Part shown: positions 30,787-39,294 of the stretch, piece after piece
Position numbering within the stretch: position 1 is the first letter of the stretch
Layout: every line of letters starts with the position of its first letter
Assembly: GCF_006438915.1 (NCBI RefSeq)
Contig: NZ_RCZE01000007.1
Span: 287,525 to 351,524, forward strand
Direction: 5' to 3'
DNA: 64,000 nucleotides
Source of the DNA: Pseudomonas arsenicoxydans
GTDB lineage: Bacteria > Pseudomonadota > Gammaproteobacteria > Pseudomonadales > Pseudomonadaceae
Position numbers and translations under genes: made by a program
Notes under the pieces: generated by a model
Database searches by the model: none
What the model was told of the DNA's origin: nothing
The model's input: only the letters and a program-made list of their open reading frames with translations

Positions 30787-33587
30787 GCCAGAATCAGAAT
30801 CGAAGTCAAAACCGACCTAGCTTCGCCAGTGTGAAAACCGCCTCCCTGAAGGCCATTGACAGCGTTTTGGCGCATTGGCTACCTAACGGAAAACGTGAAG
30901 GCGGCGGTAAGGAATACACCGCCCCAAACCCAACTCGCGCCGACAAACACGCCGGATCGTTCAAGGTGAACTTGAGCAAGGGCACTTGGTCAGACTTCGC
31001 CACCGGCGACAAGGGTGGAGACCTGATTGACCTGGTGCGTTATCTGGATGGCGGTACAGACGTTGAGGCATGCAACAAGCTGGCTGACTTTCTCGGCGTA
31101 ACCGTCGGCGCCTCCAGCAATGAAAAATCGCCTCCCAGCAAAACAGCCGCGTGGGTGCCCATACTTCCAATCCCAGACAGTGCCATGCGTAAGATTCCGG
31201 CTAAGCATCGCCAGCACGGGGCGCCATCGAGGGTATGGATCTATCGGGACGCCTCCAGCCAGCCACTGATGGCCCTCTACCGCTTCGACCTGGGCCTGGA
31301 TGACAGTGGTACAGCACGCAAGGTGTTCGCGCCGCTGACCTGGTGCAAAGATACCAGCGGATCCAGTCAGTGGCGGTGGCAAGGTCTAAATGCGCCTCGG
31401 CCACTTTTGCGTCTAGATGAATTGGCGAAACGCTCTGCTGATCCTGTCGTTTTATGTGAAGGTGAAAAAGCCGCCGATGCTGCCGGAAAGCTGCTGCCTG
31501 GCTACGTCTCTACGTGCTGGCTCAACGGCACAAACTCTTGGCAAAAAGCGGATTTCCTTCCCTTGGCAGGCCGTGATGTATTGCTCTGGCCAGACAACGA
31601 TAGTCCGGGCTTGCATTGCATGGTGGAGATCGAAAAACACCTGCTCAAAATCGGCGCAGGGTCAATACGGAGCGTTCCGGTAACCGCACTAAGCGATCAG
31701 CTTTCCGAAGGGGACGATGCGGCGGATTTTGAGTCCGCTGGATGGACCAGCGAGCGACTTGATGCGCTGATTGCAGGCTTGAGCCCCGCCAAAAAAGAGG
31801 CGAGCCCCGCCAAGCAAAAACCGGATTCGTCCCACCCAACCGGTTTTCGTGTAACCGCGGATGGCGTGTTCTACGCAAGTGAAGATGGCGAGGCGAGGCC
31901 CGTATGCTCGCGGCTTGAAATTCTTGCGCGTACACGTGACGAAAAAGGTCACAACTGGGGTTTGCTGGTGGAGTTCGATGACCCCGACGGTGACCGAAAG
32001 CGGTGGAACATCCCCGCTCGCAGCATGGCTGGTGACTTTGGCAAGGAAGTACTGGGGCCGCTTGTTGATATGGGGCTTCGGCTCGCAGGTAACCGCGCAG
32101 CTCGGAATTCACGCAATGACCTCCAAAGCTACTTGCAGGGATACGACAGTAAGGATCGAGCTCGATTGGTGACTCGGCTGGGCTGGCAAGGCAATGCGTA
32201 TTTGCTGCCCGATCAGCAGGTGGGGGCAAGTCCGGAGCGGCTGCATTTTTACGATGCAGGGGCTCAACTTCCCCCTATCAGCCGATCCGGGTCACTCGAT
32301 CAATGGCAACGCCATATCGGTGCGCTGTGCGTCGACAACCACCGCCTGACTTTTGTCGTGTGTGTTGCGTTCGCGGGTCCGCTGCTGCAGCTGCTGGGAC
32401 AGGAGTCGGGGGGATTCCATCTGTACGGTGATAGCTCGGGCGGTAAGACTACGCACCTACAGGTAGCAGCCTCAGTTTACGGTGGCCAACGATTGGTGCG
32501 TTCCTGGCGATCAACTGATAACGCCTTGGAATCGATAGCGGCGGCGCACTCAGACGGTTTGTTGGTTTTGGATGAGATCGGAATGTGCGATCCGCGGATT
32601 ATCGGGGAAACGGTCTATATGCTAGGTAATGGGGCCGGGAAAGCGCGCGCTAACGATCGTGGCCTGGTGGGTAGGCAGGTTCAAGAATGGAGGCTGCTAT
32701 TTCTTTCTACCGGTGAAAAAACACTGGCTCAGCACATGTCTGAGGCCCATAAGGAACTGAAAGCGGGCATGGAGGTTCGTCTACTTGCTGTGCCCGCTGA
32801 CGCTGGGAAAGGTATGGGTATGTTTGAGGCGCTCCATGGCTTCGCAGATGCTGCGGCGCTCTCTGATGCGTTGAAAGCGCGGGCAGGAAAGTACTACGGC
32901 GCCCCACTGTTGGAGTTCCTGAATAACCTCTGCGCGCCTGGTCAAATTGAAGGTTATCGCATCCTTCTGCGACGGACTGTGGAACGCTTTGTCACTGAGT
33001 CATTGCCGCCCAACCCCAGCGGGCAAGCACAGCGCGCCGCCGGCAGATTTGGCTTAGCGGCAGCAGCCGGCGAGCTTGCAACCGCCCTTGGCGTCACGGG
33101 GTGGCCGGATGGCACGGCCACTAAAGCAGCGGAGGTCTGCTTGGCAGCCTGGCTCGGCGAGCGTGGTGGGGCTGGAAACATGGAAGGTGACGCCATCATT
33201 TCGCGGCTGAGGGGAGTAATCGAGCGATATGGGGAGAGCCGATTCACCAGGTGGGACGCCATCGCGGCAAAAACAGACGATCACGCACCCCGAACTGCTG
33301 ATCGTTTGGGGTTCAGGCGAACGATTGAACATGGTCTGGGTGATGAGACCTATACCTCCGTTACGTACTACTTCCTTGCGACAACTTGGCGAGACGACGT
33401 ATTCAAAGGAATGAACGTAGTTGCCGTAAATAAAGAGTTGATAAAGCGAGGCGTACTTGAACCGGCAGGCGATGGAAAGGCTTCACAATCAATTTCACTG
33501 CCGGGAATGCCCAAGACAAGAGCATATATAGTTAATGCTTCGGCACTACTTGACTTGGATTCAGCCCGACAATCTATCGCTGCTTAA
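30783..33587 (+). CDS. TOPRIM-DUF927 primase-helicase
   Basis: A 934-aa replication protein of the element. The N-terminus (about 20-110) is a primase-like module without visible zinc cysteines (WSDFATGDKGGDLIDLVRYL). A TOPRIM-like part follows (VVLCEGEKAADAAGKLLPG, then DVLLWPDNDSPG, about 218-280). The C-terminal DUF927 ATPase/helicase has Walker A GDSSGGKTT at about 549-557 and Walker B GLLVLDEIGM at about 592-602. This resembles P4 alpha-type proteins, which prime, unwind and bind iterons. It overlaps the DUF3077 gene and appears intact. Confidence 0.88.
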   Translation: MSQNQNRSQNRPSFASVKTASLKAIDSVLAHWLPNGKREGGGKEYTAPNPTRADKHAGSFKVNLSKGTWSDFATGDKGGDLIDLVRYLDGGTDVEACNKLADFLGVTVGASSNEKSPPSKTAAWVPILPIPDSAMRKIPAKHRQHGAPSRVWIYRDASSQPLMALYRFDLGLDDSGTARKVFAPLTWCKDTSGSSQWRWQGLNAPRPLLRLDELAKRSADPVVLCEGEKAADAAGKLLPGYVSTCWLNGTNSWQKADFLPLAGRDVLLWPDNDSPGLHCMVEIEKHLLKIGAGSIRSVPVTALSDQLSEGDDAADFESAGWTSERLDALIAGLSPAKKEASPAKQKPDSSHPTGFRVTADGVFYASEDGEARPVCSRLEILARTRDEKGHNWGLLVEFDDPDGDRKRWNIPARSMAGDFGKEVLGPLVDMGLRLAGNRAARNSRNDLQSYLQGYDSKDRARLVTRLGWQGNAYLLPDQQVGASPERLHFYDAGAQLPPISRSGSLDQWQRHIGALCVDNHRLTFVVCVAFAGPLLQLLGQESGGFHLYGDSSGGKTTHLQVAASVYGGQRLVRSWRSTDNALESIAAAHSDGLLVLDEIGMCDPRIIGETVYMLGNGAGKARANDRGLVGRQVQEWRLLFLSTGEKTLAQHMSEAHKELKAGMEVRLLAVPADAGKGMGMFEALHGFADAAALSDALKARAGKYYGAPLLEFLNNLCAPGQIEGYRILLRRTVERFVTESLPPNPSGQAQRAAGRFGLAAAAGELATALGVTGWPDGTATKAAEVCLAAWLGERGGAGNMEGDAIISRLRGVIERYGESRFTRWDAIAAKTDDHAPRTADRLGFRRTIEHGLGDETYTSVTYYFLATTWRDDVFKGMNVVAVNKELIKRGVLEPAGDGKASQSISLPGMPKTRAYIVNASALLDLDSARQSIAA

Positions 33588-33635
33588 AATTAATAATTGC
33601 CGCTTGCATTTTCGGCGCACCGTAAGATAATGGCA

Positions 33636-33662
33636 GTGTAGAGCGTGTGACGCGCTTTACAC
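33636..33662. repeat. Imperfect palindrome between primase and protease
   Basis: GTGTAGAGCG (33636-33645) pairs with CGCTTTACAC (33653-33662) with one G-T pair around a 7-nt loop. No T tract follows. It lies at the boundary of the replication and capsid modules and may be an operator or attenuator; the rest of 33588-33717 shows nothing else clear. Confidence 0.45.
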
Positions 33663-33717
33663 CCGTTACAGTTGCGCGTGATGCGACCCTGAGCGGCAAA
33701 TATCATATTTGTCACTT

Positions 33718-34398
33718 ATGGACTTTTATATGCACACATTCCACTCTGCGCCACTTCATCTTAAGCTTCTAGACGCCAATCAAACCCGCACCGGTGAGTT
33801 CTCTGGATACGCCTCAACTTTTGGTGGCGATCCGGACTCGCAGGGGCATGTTATTGAGCCTGGCGCCTTCAACAAGAGCCTCACCCGCCATGCTGTTGAA
33901 GGGACAAAGCCAGCAATGTTGTGGCAGCACAATAGAAACCAACCCGTTGGTGTCTGGCTTTCCATGGTTGAAGATAGCCGAGGACTGCTTGTTTCCGGCA
34001 AGCTAACACTCGATGTTGCGATTGCAAAAGAGAGTTATGCTCTTATGAAGGATGGCGCTCTAGCAATGAGCATTGGCTTTTTTATGCTGGATGCCAAGCC
34101 GCTAGGTGCCGGTCTGAGCCTAGTAAAAGAAATAGATCTATTAGAAGTTAGCTTGGTGTCCTTACCAGCCAACAAGCGTGCAGTAATTACCGAGGTTAAA
34201 TCCTTTAACCCAAACAACCCCAGAGAATTCGAAAGGCAAGTGCGCGACGCACTTGGACTTTCATCCCGCGAAGCCAAAAGGCTTATGTCGGGTGGCTGGC
34301 CTGCTCTTGTCCGAGATGAACAGAGTGATAACAGCCAAGAGCTTGCATTAATAGCAAGCAGACTTGAAGCAATCACAAAATCATTGAGGACAAATTAA
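33718..34398 (+). CDS. HK97-family prohead protease
   Basis: A 226-aa capsid-maturation serine protease (peptidase U35). The conserved order is seen: FSGYASTFGGDPDSQGHVIEPGAF, the catalytic-His region MLWQHNRNQPVGVW, AMSIGFF, and LLEVSLVSLPANKRA with the likely catalytic Ser. The C-terminal tail (GLSSREAKRLMSGGWP) is the usual post-protease segment. The start is uncertain: ATG 33718 and ATG 33730 both lack a good ribosome site. The gene is more AT-rich than the upstream element genes. It overlaps the capsid start by one base (TAATG). Confidence 0.9.
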   Translation: MDFYMHTFHSAPLHLKLLDANQTRTGEFSGYASTFGGDPDSQGHVIEPGAFNKSLTRHAVEGTKPAMLWQHNRNQPVGVWLSMVEDSRGLLVSGKLTLDVAIAKESYALMKDGALAMSIGFFMLDAKPLGAGLSLVKEIDLLEVSLVSLPANKRAVITEVKSFNPNNPREFERQVRDALGLSSREAKRLMSGGWPALVRDEQSDNSQELALIASRLEAITKSLRTN

Positions 34399-35660
34399 TG
34401 AGCAACGAAATTGTATTAAAGGCATTGGAAGATCATGCGAAGGCCATGGAAGGATTCCGCTCTGGAATTCAATCGGATATCAGCGGCATCCAAGAGCAAA
34501 TGAAAAATCTGAGCCACGAAGTGGATAACAAGCTGGGGGTCCGCAAAAACCTCTCCGCTCTCGATGTTCTCGGTGGCGGGCGGGGTTCTATGACATTCGA
34601 AAATGTACTCACTGGCGATATCACTGATGAAGCCGGAAACTTGATCAAGCGGGGCACCATGGAACGCAGTACGACGAAAGGCTTTATTGGCGAATTCTCT
34701 GGTAGCGAGCAATTCAAGTCTCTGGCAAATGGTGCGCCGTCTACCGGTCGCGTCCAGGTCGAGGGGGTCACTCTTAAAGCACTGACGAACACCGGCCAGG
34801 GTGTAGCGGGTACAACTGGTTTTGATGTCCAGCCTCAGCGAGCTGAGGGGGTATATAACGATCCTCGCCGCCCGCTAACACTGTTGGATGTCATCCCTTC
34901 TTTGCCGGTCGACTCCAGCTCTTTCGAGTACATGCAGCTGCAAAACTACGTCAACACTGCTGCCTTCCAGACTGAAGAAGGTCAGCAAAAGGCTGAATCC
35001 AACTTTGAAATGACTCCCGAGACGGCGAACATCGCTACGGTAGCTCACTGGACAAAAGCGTCTGTCCAAGTTCTATCCGATGCTCCTGCCCTGGGCCAAA
35101 AGCTTATGAGCCTGCTGGAGTATGGTGTGCTGGCGAAGCTTGAAAGCGAGATCGTAGCGGGCCCAGGTGGCAAGGGACGTATTAAAGGGCTCGTAGAGCA
35201 AGGCATCGATTTCGTACCGTCCGGTGTGGCCGATCCTTCAACCCTCACGCCGACCGACCGTATTGGTGCGGCCGTGGTCAACTTGCAGGCGAATGGCTGG
35301 AAGCCTGGGCTCATCATTATGAACCCTGTGGATTGGCAGCTTATCTCCTCGCAAAAAGGCACGGACGGTCAGTACGTATTGGGTAGCCCGCGAGACCCGT
35401 CCCCATTGACGCTGTGGAACGTACCGGTGGTGCTTACCCCAAGCCTTGCTCGGAACATCTCCATCGTGATGGACCCGGCTCAAGCGGCCATCCTCGACCG
35501 CGAACAGCCTTCCCTGTTGGCAAGCCGTGAAGACGGGCAGAACTTCACGACCAACATGGTCACCTTGCTCGGTGAGCTGCGCGCCGGTCTTGCGGTATTC
35601 GCCCCAGGTGCAGTGTTGATCGTCGATGTGAATGGTGATCTTGGTGCAACTGTACCCTAA
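34398..35660 (+). CDS. HK97-fold phage major capsid protein
   Basis: A 420-aa major head protein. The N-terminal 45 residues form a charged helix (LEDHAKAMEGFRSGIQSDIS, then MKNLSHEVDNKLG), a short delta/scaffold domain likely removed by the preceding protease. The HK97 fold follows, with LTLLDVIPSLPVDSSSFEYM, TVAHWTKASVQVLSDAP and the P-domain/A-domain elements GWKPGLIIMNPVDWQLI and PSPLTLWNVPVVLTPSLA. It is the last gene of the element, followed by a terminator. It looks full length, and no portal or terminase is beside it. Confidence 0.94.
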   Translation: MSNEIVLKALEDHAKAMEGFRSGIQSDISGIQEQMKNLSHEVDNKLGVRKNLSALDVLGGGRGSMTFENVLTGDITDEAGNLIKRGTMERSTTKGFIGEFSGSEQFKSLANGAPSTGRVQVEGVTLKALTNTGQGVAGTTGFDVQPQRAEGVYNDPRRPLTLLDVIPSLPVDSSSFEYMQLQNYVNTAAFQTEEGQQKAESNFEMTPETANIATVAHWTKASVQVLSDAPALGQKLMSLLEYGVLAKLESEIVAGPGGKGRIKGLVEQGIDFVPSGVADPSTLTPTDRIGAAVVNLQANGWKPGLIIMNPVDWQLISSQKGTDGQYVLGSPRDPSPLTLWNVPVVLTPSLARNISIVMDPAQAAILDREQPSLLASREDGQNFTTNMVTLLGELRAGLAVFAPGAVLIVDVNGDLGATVP

Positions 35661-35682
35661 CAGGCATAGCTAACCGTGTTGG

Positions 35683-35708
35683 AGCCCGCTCATGCAGCGG
35701 GCTTTTTA
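35683..35708 (+). terminator. Intrinsic terminator after the capsid gene
   Basis: AGCCCGCT/AGCGGGCT stem, 5-nt loop and TTTTT tail. It ends the plus-strand transcription of the element. Confidence 0.92.
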
Positions 35709-35719
35709 ATGCCTGTTTA

Positions 35720-35840
35720 GAACACCGGCAGCTGTTAGATAACAGGTGTGTTCTTTATTGTGAGGAACGTGTTCCATCCCTCAAACCCTTGATTTTGTTG
35801 GCCTTCAGCGCGAAAGGAACACCGAGAACACGAAGAACAC
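35720..35840. repeat. Right iteron module (GAACAC 9-bp repeats)
   Basis: GAACAC at 35817, 35826 and 35835, exactly 9 bp apart, is the inverse orientation of the left module. GTGTTC at 35769 lies 42 bp before the first, the same spacing as in the left module; extra half-sites are at 35720 and 35748. The 34-bp core 35776-35809 is 27/34 identical to 28322-28355. Confidence 0.7.
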
Positions 35841-36055
35841 CGATATTTGGGGTGATATCTGTAGCGGCGCCAAAGGGAGGGGGGGTGAAAAACTTCACTG
35901 CCGATCTAATCTAGACCGCTCGCCCCCCTCTCTGCGCAAAGTCGGGAAAAATGGGATAGGGGGGGTATGGGCAGTAGAGATCACCTTGTATCCCCACGTG
36001 TATCCCTAACCGAAGTCAATGAATTTATACCTATATAAATCAGTACCTTAATAGA
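35841..36055. other. Gene-free right end with G/C tracts and integrase arm-like sites
   Basis: No ORF is convincing. GAGGGGGGG (35877-35885) can pair with CCCCCCTC (35923-35930), and another seven-G run lies near 35960. TTGTATCC (35986) and GTGTATCC (35998) repeat the 12-bp-spaced octamers of the left end. An AT-rich stretch follows up to attR. Confidence 0.55.
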
Positions 36056-36086
36056 CCGGTTCAAATGACTGTGTACCACCAAGTAC
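36056..36086 (+). other. attR (displaced, degenerate tRNA-Met 3' end)
   Basis: GGTTCAAATGACTGTGTACC followed by ACCAAGTAC aligns with the tRNA T-arm and acceptor end at 26835-26864, but has substitutions and lacks one G of the acceptor. It marks the right end of the element. Confidence 0.82.
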
Positions 36087-36087
36087 T

Positions 36088-36121
36088 AAAAACGGCTTAC
36101 CGAAAGGTAGGCCGTTTTTTT
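36088..36121 (+). terminator. Original tRNA-Met terminator
   Basis: AACGGC-TTACC/GGTAG-GCCGTT hairpin with a seven-T tail, located 2 bp after attR. It probably ended the tRNA transcript before the element integrated. Confidence 0.9.
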
Positions 36122-36170
36122 ATGCCTCGAGAAAAGCACCCTGAACCTCATGGCTCCAGGGTGATCCGCC

Positions 36171-37280
36171 TCAGGTGCGAATCGTCGGCAATGCCGACAG
36201 CGCCCGCTCCCAAATCTGCCACGTGCGCAACCAGACCATGGCCTGCCAATCGTTGTCCGCCGGGTAGAATTGCTCCAGCAAATTCAGCTTGATTGCGCGC
36301 CCCACCGCGTCAGTCGGATCGCCATGCAGGTGCAGCCAGTGGTCATCGCGCAGATGACGATGCACGTCCGCCCCCGGGTACGTCCCGCACTCGATAACAA
36401 ACGGCATCAACCGAACCTGAGGCAACGCATCGATCAGTGCCTGCGAGGTGTAGCCGGTCGCGGTTGCTGCCACACCGGTTTCGCTTAACGTGTCGGCACC
36501 GGTCAGCAGCGTGTACAGCCACGGCCCGTAAATGGCCTGCGCGTCGGGCAGCGCCGGATACGCCGTCTCGGTGATCGTCAGCAACATCGGATGACCGTAC
36601 TCGCCGGCCCCCGTGTGCAAGTCGAAACACATGGCCACGTCGGCATGGGCGATGTGCTTTTGCAGGATGGCGTGCAACGTGCGGTTCGACCAACTCGGCG
36701 CCAGCCCACCGTAAAACAGACCATCGGGGTGACTGTGCTGGCCGCCCTCGACAATCGACATCACAGCCGGCCAGCCATGTTGGCGGATCTGCGCGTCGAG
36801 TAAGGCATCCGTGCGCTCACGCTCAGGACCTTGCAGCTCGGTGCAGGCGTAGATGTCATGCAGCGTGGCGTAAGCCTGATTGTCCGGCAACGCACGCTCG
36901 AAGTTCAGGTGATTGCGGTTCAGGTCGATATTGTCTTCGTTAACCCGCCGCAGCCAGGCAGTGCCCCAAGGATTAATCAGGTGAATGAACACCACGGCGA
37001 CATCCGCCGGCAGTGAGCGCTTGCCCAACTCCTGCATCCATTTGATCTGGCAACCCGAACCGTAGAAACCTTCGACGCCATGGGTGCCACTCAGCGCGAT
37101 CAGTAACCGCTTGGCGCCGGGATCACCCAGCACCGCCACGTCAGTGCTCAAGGGCTCGCCGAAAGGCCCTTTGAGCGAATGCGGGTATTCGGTCAGCGTC
37201 GCACCGGCCTCAGTGGCGGCCGCGAGGAACTGCTCTCGCTGAGTACGGTAACTTGGCTGGGTGGGAAACTCGGTCTGCAT
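36171..37280 (-). CDS. M14-family zinc carboxypeptidase-like protein (DUF2817)
   Basis: A 369-aa DUF2817 protein related to M14 carboxypeptidases. The metal/active site pattern is visible: SGTHGVEGFYGS (first His ligand and Glu), DLNRNHLNF, and MCFDLHTGAG (later His ligand), plus a late FVIECGTYP for the catalytic Glu region. No signal peptide is seen, so cytoplasmic action on peptides or peptide-like amides is likely; the substrate is unknown. It is divergent from ggt across 165 bp, and the two may share promoter space. Confidence 0.85.
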   Translation of the reverse strand: MQTEFPTQPSYRTQREQFLAAATEAGATLTEYPHSLKGPFGEPLSTDVAVLGDPGAKRLLIALSGTHGVEGFYGSGCQIKWMQELGKRSLPADVAVVFIHLINPWGTAWLRRVNEDNIDLNRNHLNFERALPDNQAYATLHDIYACTELQGPERERTDALLDAQIRQHGWPAVMSIVEGGQHSHPDGLFYGGLAPSWSNRTLHAILQKHIAHADVAMCFDLHTGAGEYGHPMLLTITETAYPALPDAQAIYGPWLYTLLTGADTLSETGVAATATGYTSQALIDALPQVRLMPFVIECGTYPGADVHRHLRDDHWLHLHGDPTDAVGRAIKLNLLEQFYPADNDWQAMVWLRTWQIWERALSALPTIRT

Positions 37281-37445
37281 GTCTGCCTCTTGTTGATCTT
37301 CTGGCCCGTCGGTTGTCCTCGACCCTACAGAAAATCCGTCGGCTCATGAAGGACAAAAGCAGCTTTACTGTAGGCCCTGGTTTGCGCCATGCCGAGTCGG
37401 CCGATAAAGTCCCGGTAACTTTTCCCACGGACGGAGTGCCCCAAC

Positions 37446-39278
37446 GTGTTCTCAGCCTTGCATTTAAGCCGCTATCGCCGCTCTGCCCTGTCGCTGATCG
37501 TCGCGACGCTGACCCTCACCGCCTGCAACGCGCCACCGACGTCGTCATTGCCTGTGGCACCCGAAAGCGCCACGGGCTATCGCACCGACCTGCAAACCCG
37601 GCACGCCTCCAGGCACATGGCGGCAGCGGCCAACCCGCTGGCGGCTGAAGCCGGCCGGGAGATGCTGCGTCAGGGGGGCTCGGCGATTGATGCCGCCATT
37701 GCGATGCAAGCGGTGCTGACGCTGGTCGAGCCGCAATCCTCAGGCATCGGCGGCGGCGCATTGATCGTGCTTTGGGATGGCAAGGCGGTGCGCACCTTCG
37801 ACGGTCGCGAAACCGCACCGGCCGGCGCCACCGAGAAGCTTTTCCTACAGGCCGACGGTAAACCGATGGCATTCACCCCGGCGCAGATTGGCGGGCGCTC
37901 GGTGGGCACGCCGGGCGTATTGCGAGCGCTTGAGTTGGCGCACCGCAAACACGGTCGTCTGCCTTGGGCGAAGCTGTTCGAGCCAGCCATAAAACTCGCG
38001 GAGCAAGGCTTCGCCATCTCGCCGCGCCTTCATCTGTTGATCGCCTCGGATTCGTCCATGCGCAGCTCGCCGGACATGGTCGCCTACTTCCTGAATGCGG
38101 ACGGCAGCCCGAAAGCCGCCGGTACGCTGCTGAAGAATCCGGCACTCGCCGCTGTGCTCAAACGCGTTGCCAAGGAAGGGCCTGACGCGTTGTACAAAGG
38201 CGCCATCGCGCAAGAGATCGTCACCAAGGTTCAGGGCCACGCCAACCCCGGCAGCCTGTCGCTGAACGATCTGCAAGACTATCAGGCCAAGGAACGCGCG
38301 CCGCTGTGCACCGATTACAAACGCTGGCAGGTGTGCGGAATGCCGCCGCCGTCATCGGGCGGAATCGCCGTGGCGCAGATCCTCGGCACCTTGCAGGCCC
38401 TGGAAACCCGCGATCCGCGTTTCGCTCTGGCACCGCTCAAACCAATCAAAACACAAAAACCCGCAGGCACCGAGCCCGCCCCGGAAGCCGTGCACTTGAT
38501 CGCCGAAGCCGAACGCCTGGCTTATGCCGACCGCGCACAGTACGTGGCCGACGCTGACTTCGTGCCCGTGCCGGTCAAAGGGCTGGTAGACCCGACCTAT
38601 CTGGCCAGCCGTGCCGTCCTGATCGGTGATCGCAGCATGGGCGTGGCCAAACCCGGCACCCCGCCGGGCATCAAGGTCGCCTACGCGCCGGACCGTTCGC
38701 CGCTGCGCATCTCCACCTCACAGGTGGTGGCGGTGGATGACCAGGGCGGCGCCGTTTCGATGACCACCACTATCGAGTCCGCCTTCGGCTCGCACGTGAT
38801 GGTCCAGGGCTTCCTGCTCAATAACGAGATGACCGACTTCTCGTTCATCCCCGAAGAAAACGGGCAAAAAGTCGCCAACCGCGTCGAGCCCGGTAAACGC
38901 CCACGCTCCTCAATGGCGCCGACACTGATCTTCGACCGCCAGAGCGGCGAATTCCTCGCCACCCTCGGTTCCCCCGGCGGCTCGCAAATCATCGAGTACG
39001 TGGCAAAAACCACCATCGGCCTGCTCGACTGGAACCTCGACCCGCAAGCCGCCATCAACCTGCCCAACTTCGGCAGCCGCAATGGCCCGACAGAGCTGGA
39101 ACAGGGGCAGTTCAGCGCGGAGCTGATCCAGGCGTTGAAGGACAAGGGACACAGCGTCAGCGAAATCGACATGACCAGCGGCACCCAGGCGATTGTGCGG
39201 GTGAAGGATGCGCAAGGGAATGCGTCATTGGCCGGAGGGGCCGATCCTCGGCGTGAGGGGGAAGCGTTGGGGGATTGA
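37446..39278 (+). CDS. ggt: Gamma-glutamyltransferase
   Basis: Periplasmic Ntn-hydrolase that cleaves gamma-glutamyl bonds (glutathione, glutamine) and transfers the glutamyl group. The 610-aa precursor begins with a signal sequence with a lipobox-like LTAC near residue 21. Residues AANPLAAEAGREMLRQGGSA and PQSSGIGGGALIVLWDG are family blocks. Autocleavage should occur before T440 in GGAVSMTTTIESAFG, giving large and small subunits; GSPGGSQIIEYV stabilises the active site. The start is GTG at 37446. A terminator follows directly. Confidence 0.94.
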   Translation: MFSALHLSRYRRSALSLIVATLTLTACNAPPTSSLPVAPESATGYRTDLQTRHASRHMAAAANPLAAEAGREMLRQGGSAIDAAIAMQAVLTLVEPQSSGIGGGALIVLWDGKAVRTFDGRETAPAGATEKLFLQADGKPMAFTPAQIGGRSVGTPGVLRALELAHRKHGRLPWAKLFEPAIKLAEQGFAISPRLHLLIASDSSMRSSPDMVAYFLNADGSPKAAGTLLKNPALAAVLKRVAKEGPDALYKGAIAQEIVTKVQGHANPGSLSLNDLQDYQAKERAPLCTDYKRWQVCGMPPPSSGGIAVAQILGTLQALETRDPRFALAPLKPIKTQKPAGTEPAPEAVHLIAEAERLAYADRAQYVADADFVPVPVKGLVDPTYLASRAVLIGDRSMGVAKPGTPPGIKVAYAPDRSPLRISTSQVVAVDDQGGAVSMTTTIESAFGSHVMVQGFLLNNEMTDFSFIPEENGQKVANRVEPGKRPRSSMAPTLIFDRQSGEFLATLGSPGGSQIIEYVAKTTIGLLDWNLDPQAAINLPNFGSRNGPTELEQGQFSAELIQALKDKGHSVSEIDMTSGTQAIVRVKDAQGNASLAGGADPRREGEALGD

Positions 39279-39294
39279 TTCGTACGTGGGAATG

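Larger units (their letters stand above)
26831..36086 (+). mobile_element. About 9.2-kb tRNA-Met-integrated phage-satellite-like genetic element
   Basis: The element runs from the tRNA-Met 3' end (attL) to a diverged copy of that end (attR). Gene order: P4-type integrase, iteron module, unknown 182-aa gene, HTH gene, AlpA gene, unknown 109-aa gene, C4-like RNA, 57-aa gene, DUF3077 gene, primase-helicase, prohead protease, major capsid, second iteron module. Only two structural genes are present and no portal, terminase, tail or lysis gene is visible. This composition fits a phage satellite of the PICI or P4 kind, or a trimmed capsid-encoding PICI, better than a prophage. All genes lie on the plus strand, and the protease-capsid end is visibly more AT-rich than the chromosome. 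Confidence 0.85.

Noticed and set aside
26831..36086. Complete prophage
   Set aside because: Only protease and capsid are present of the virion genes; portal, terminase, tail and lysis genes are missing over the whole 9.2 kb.
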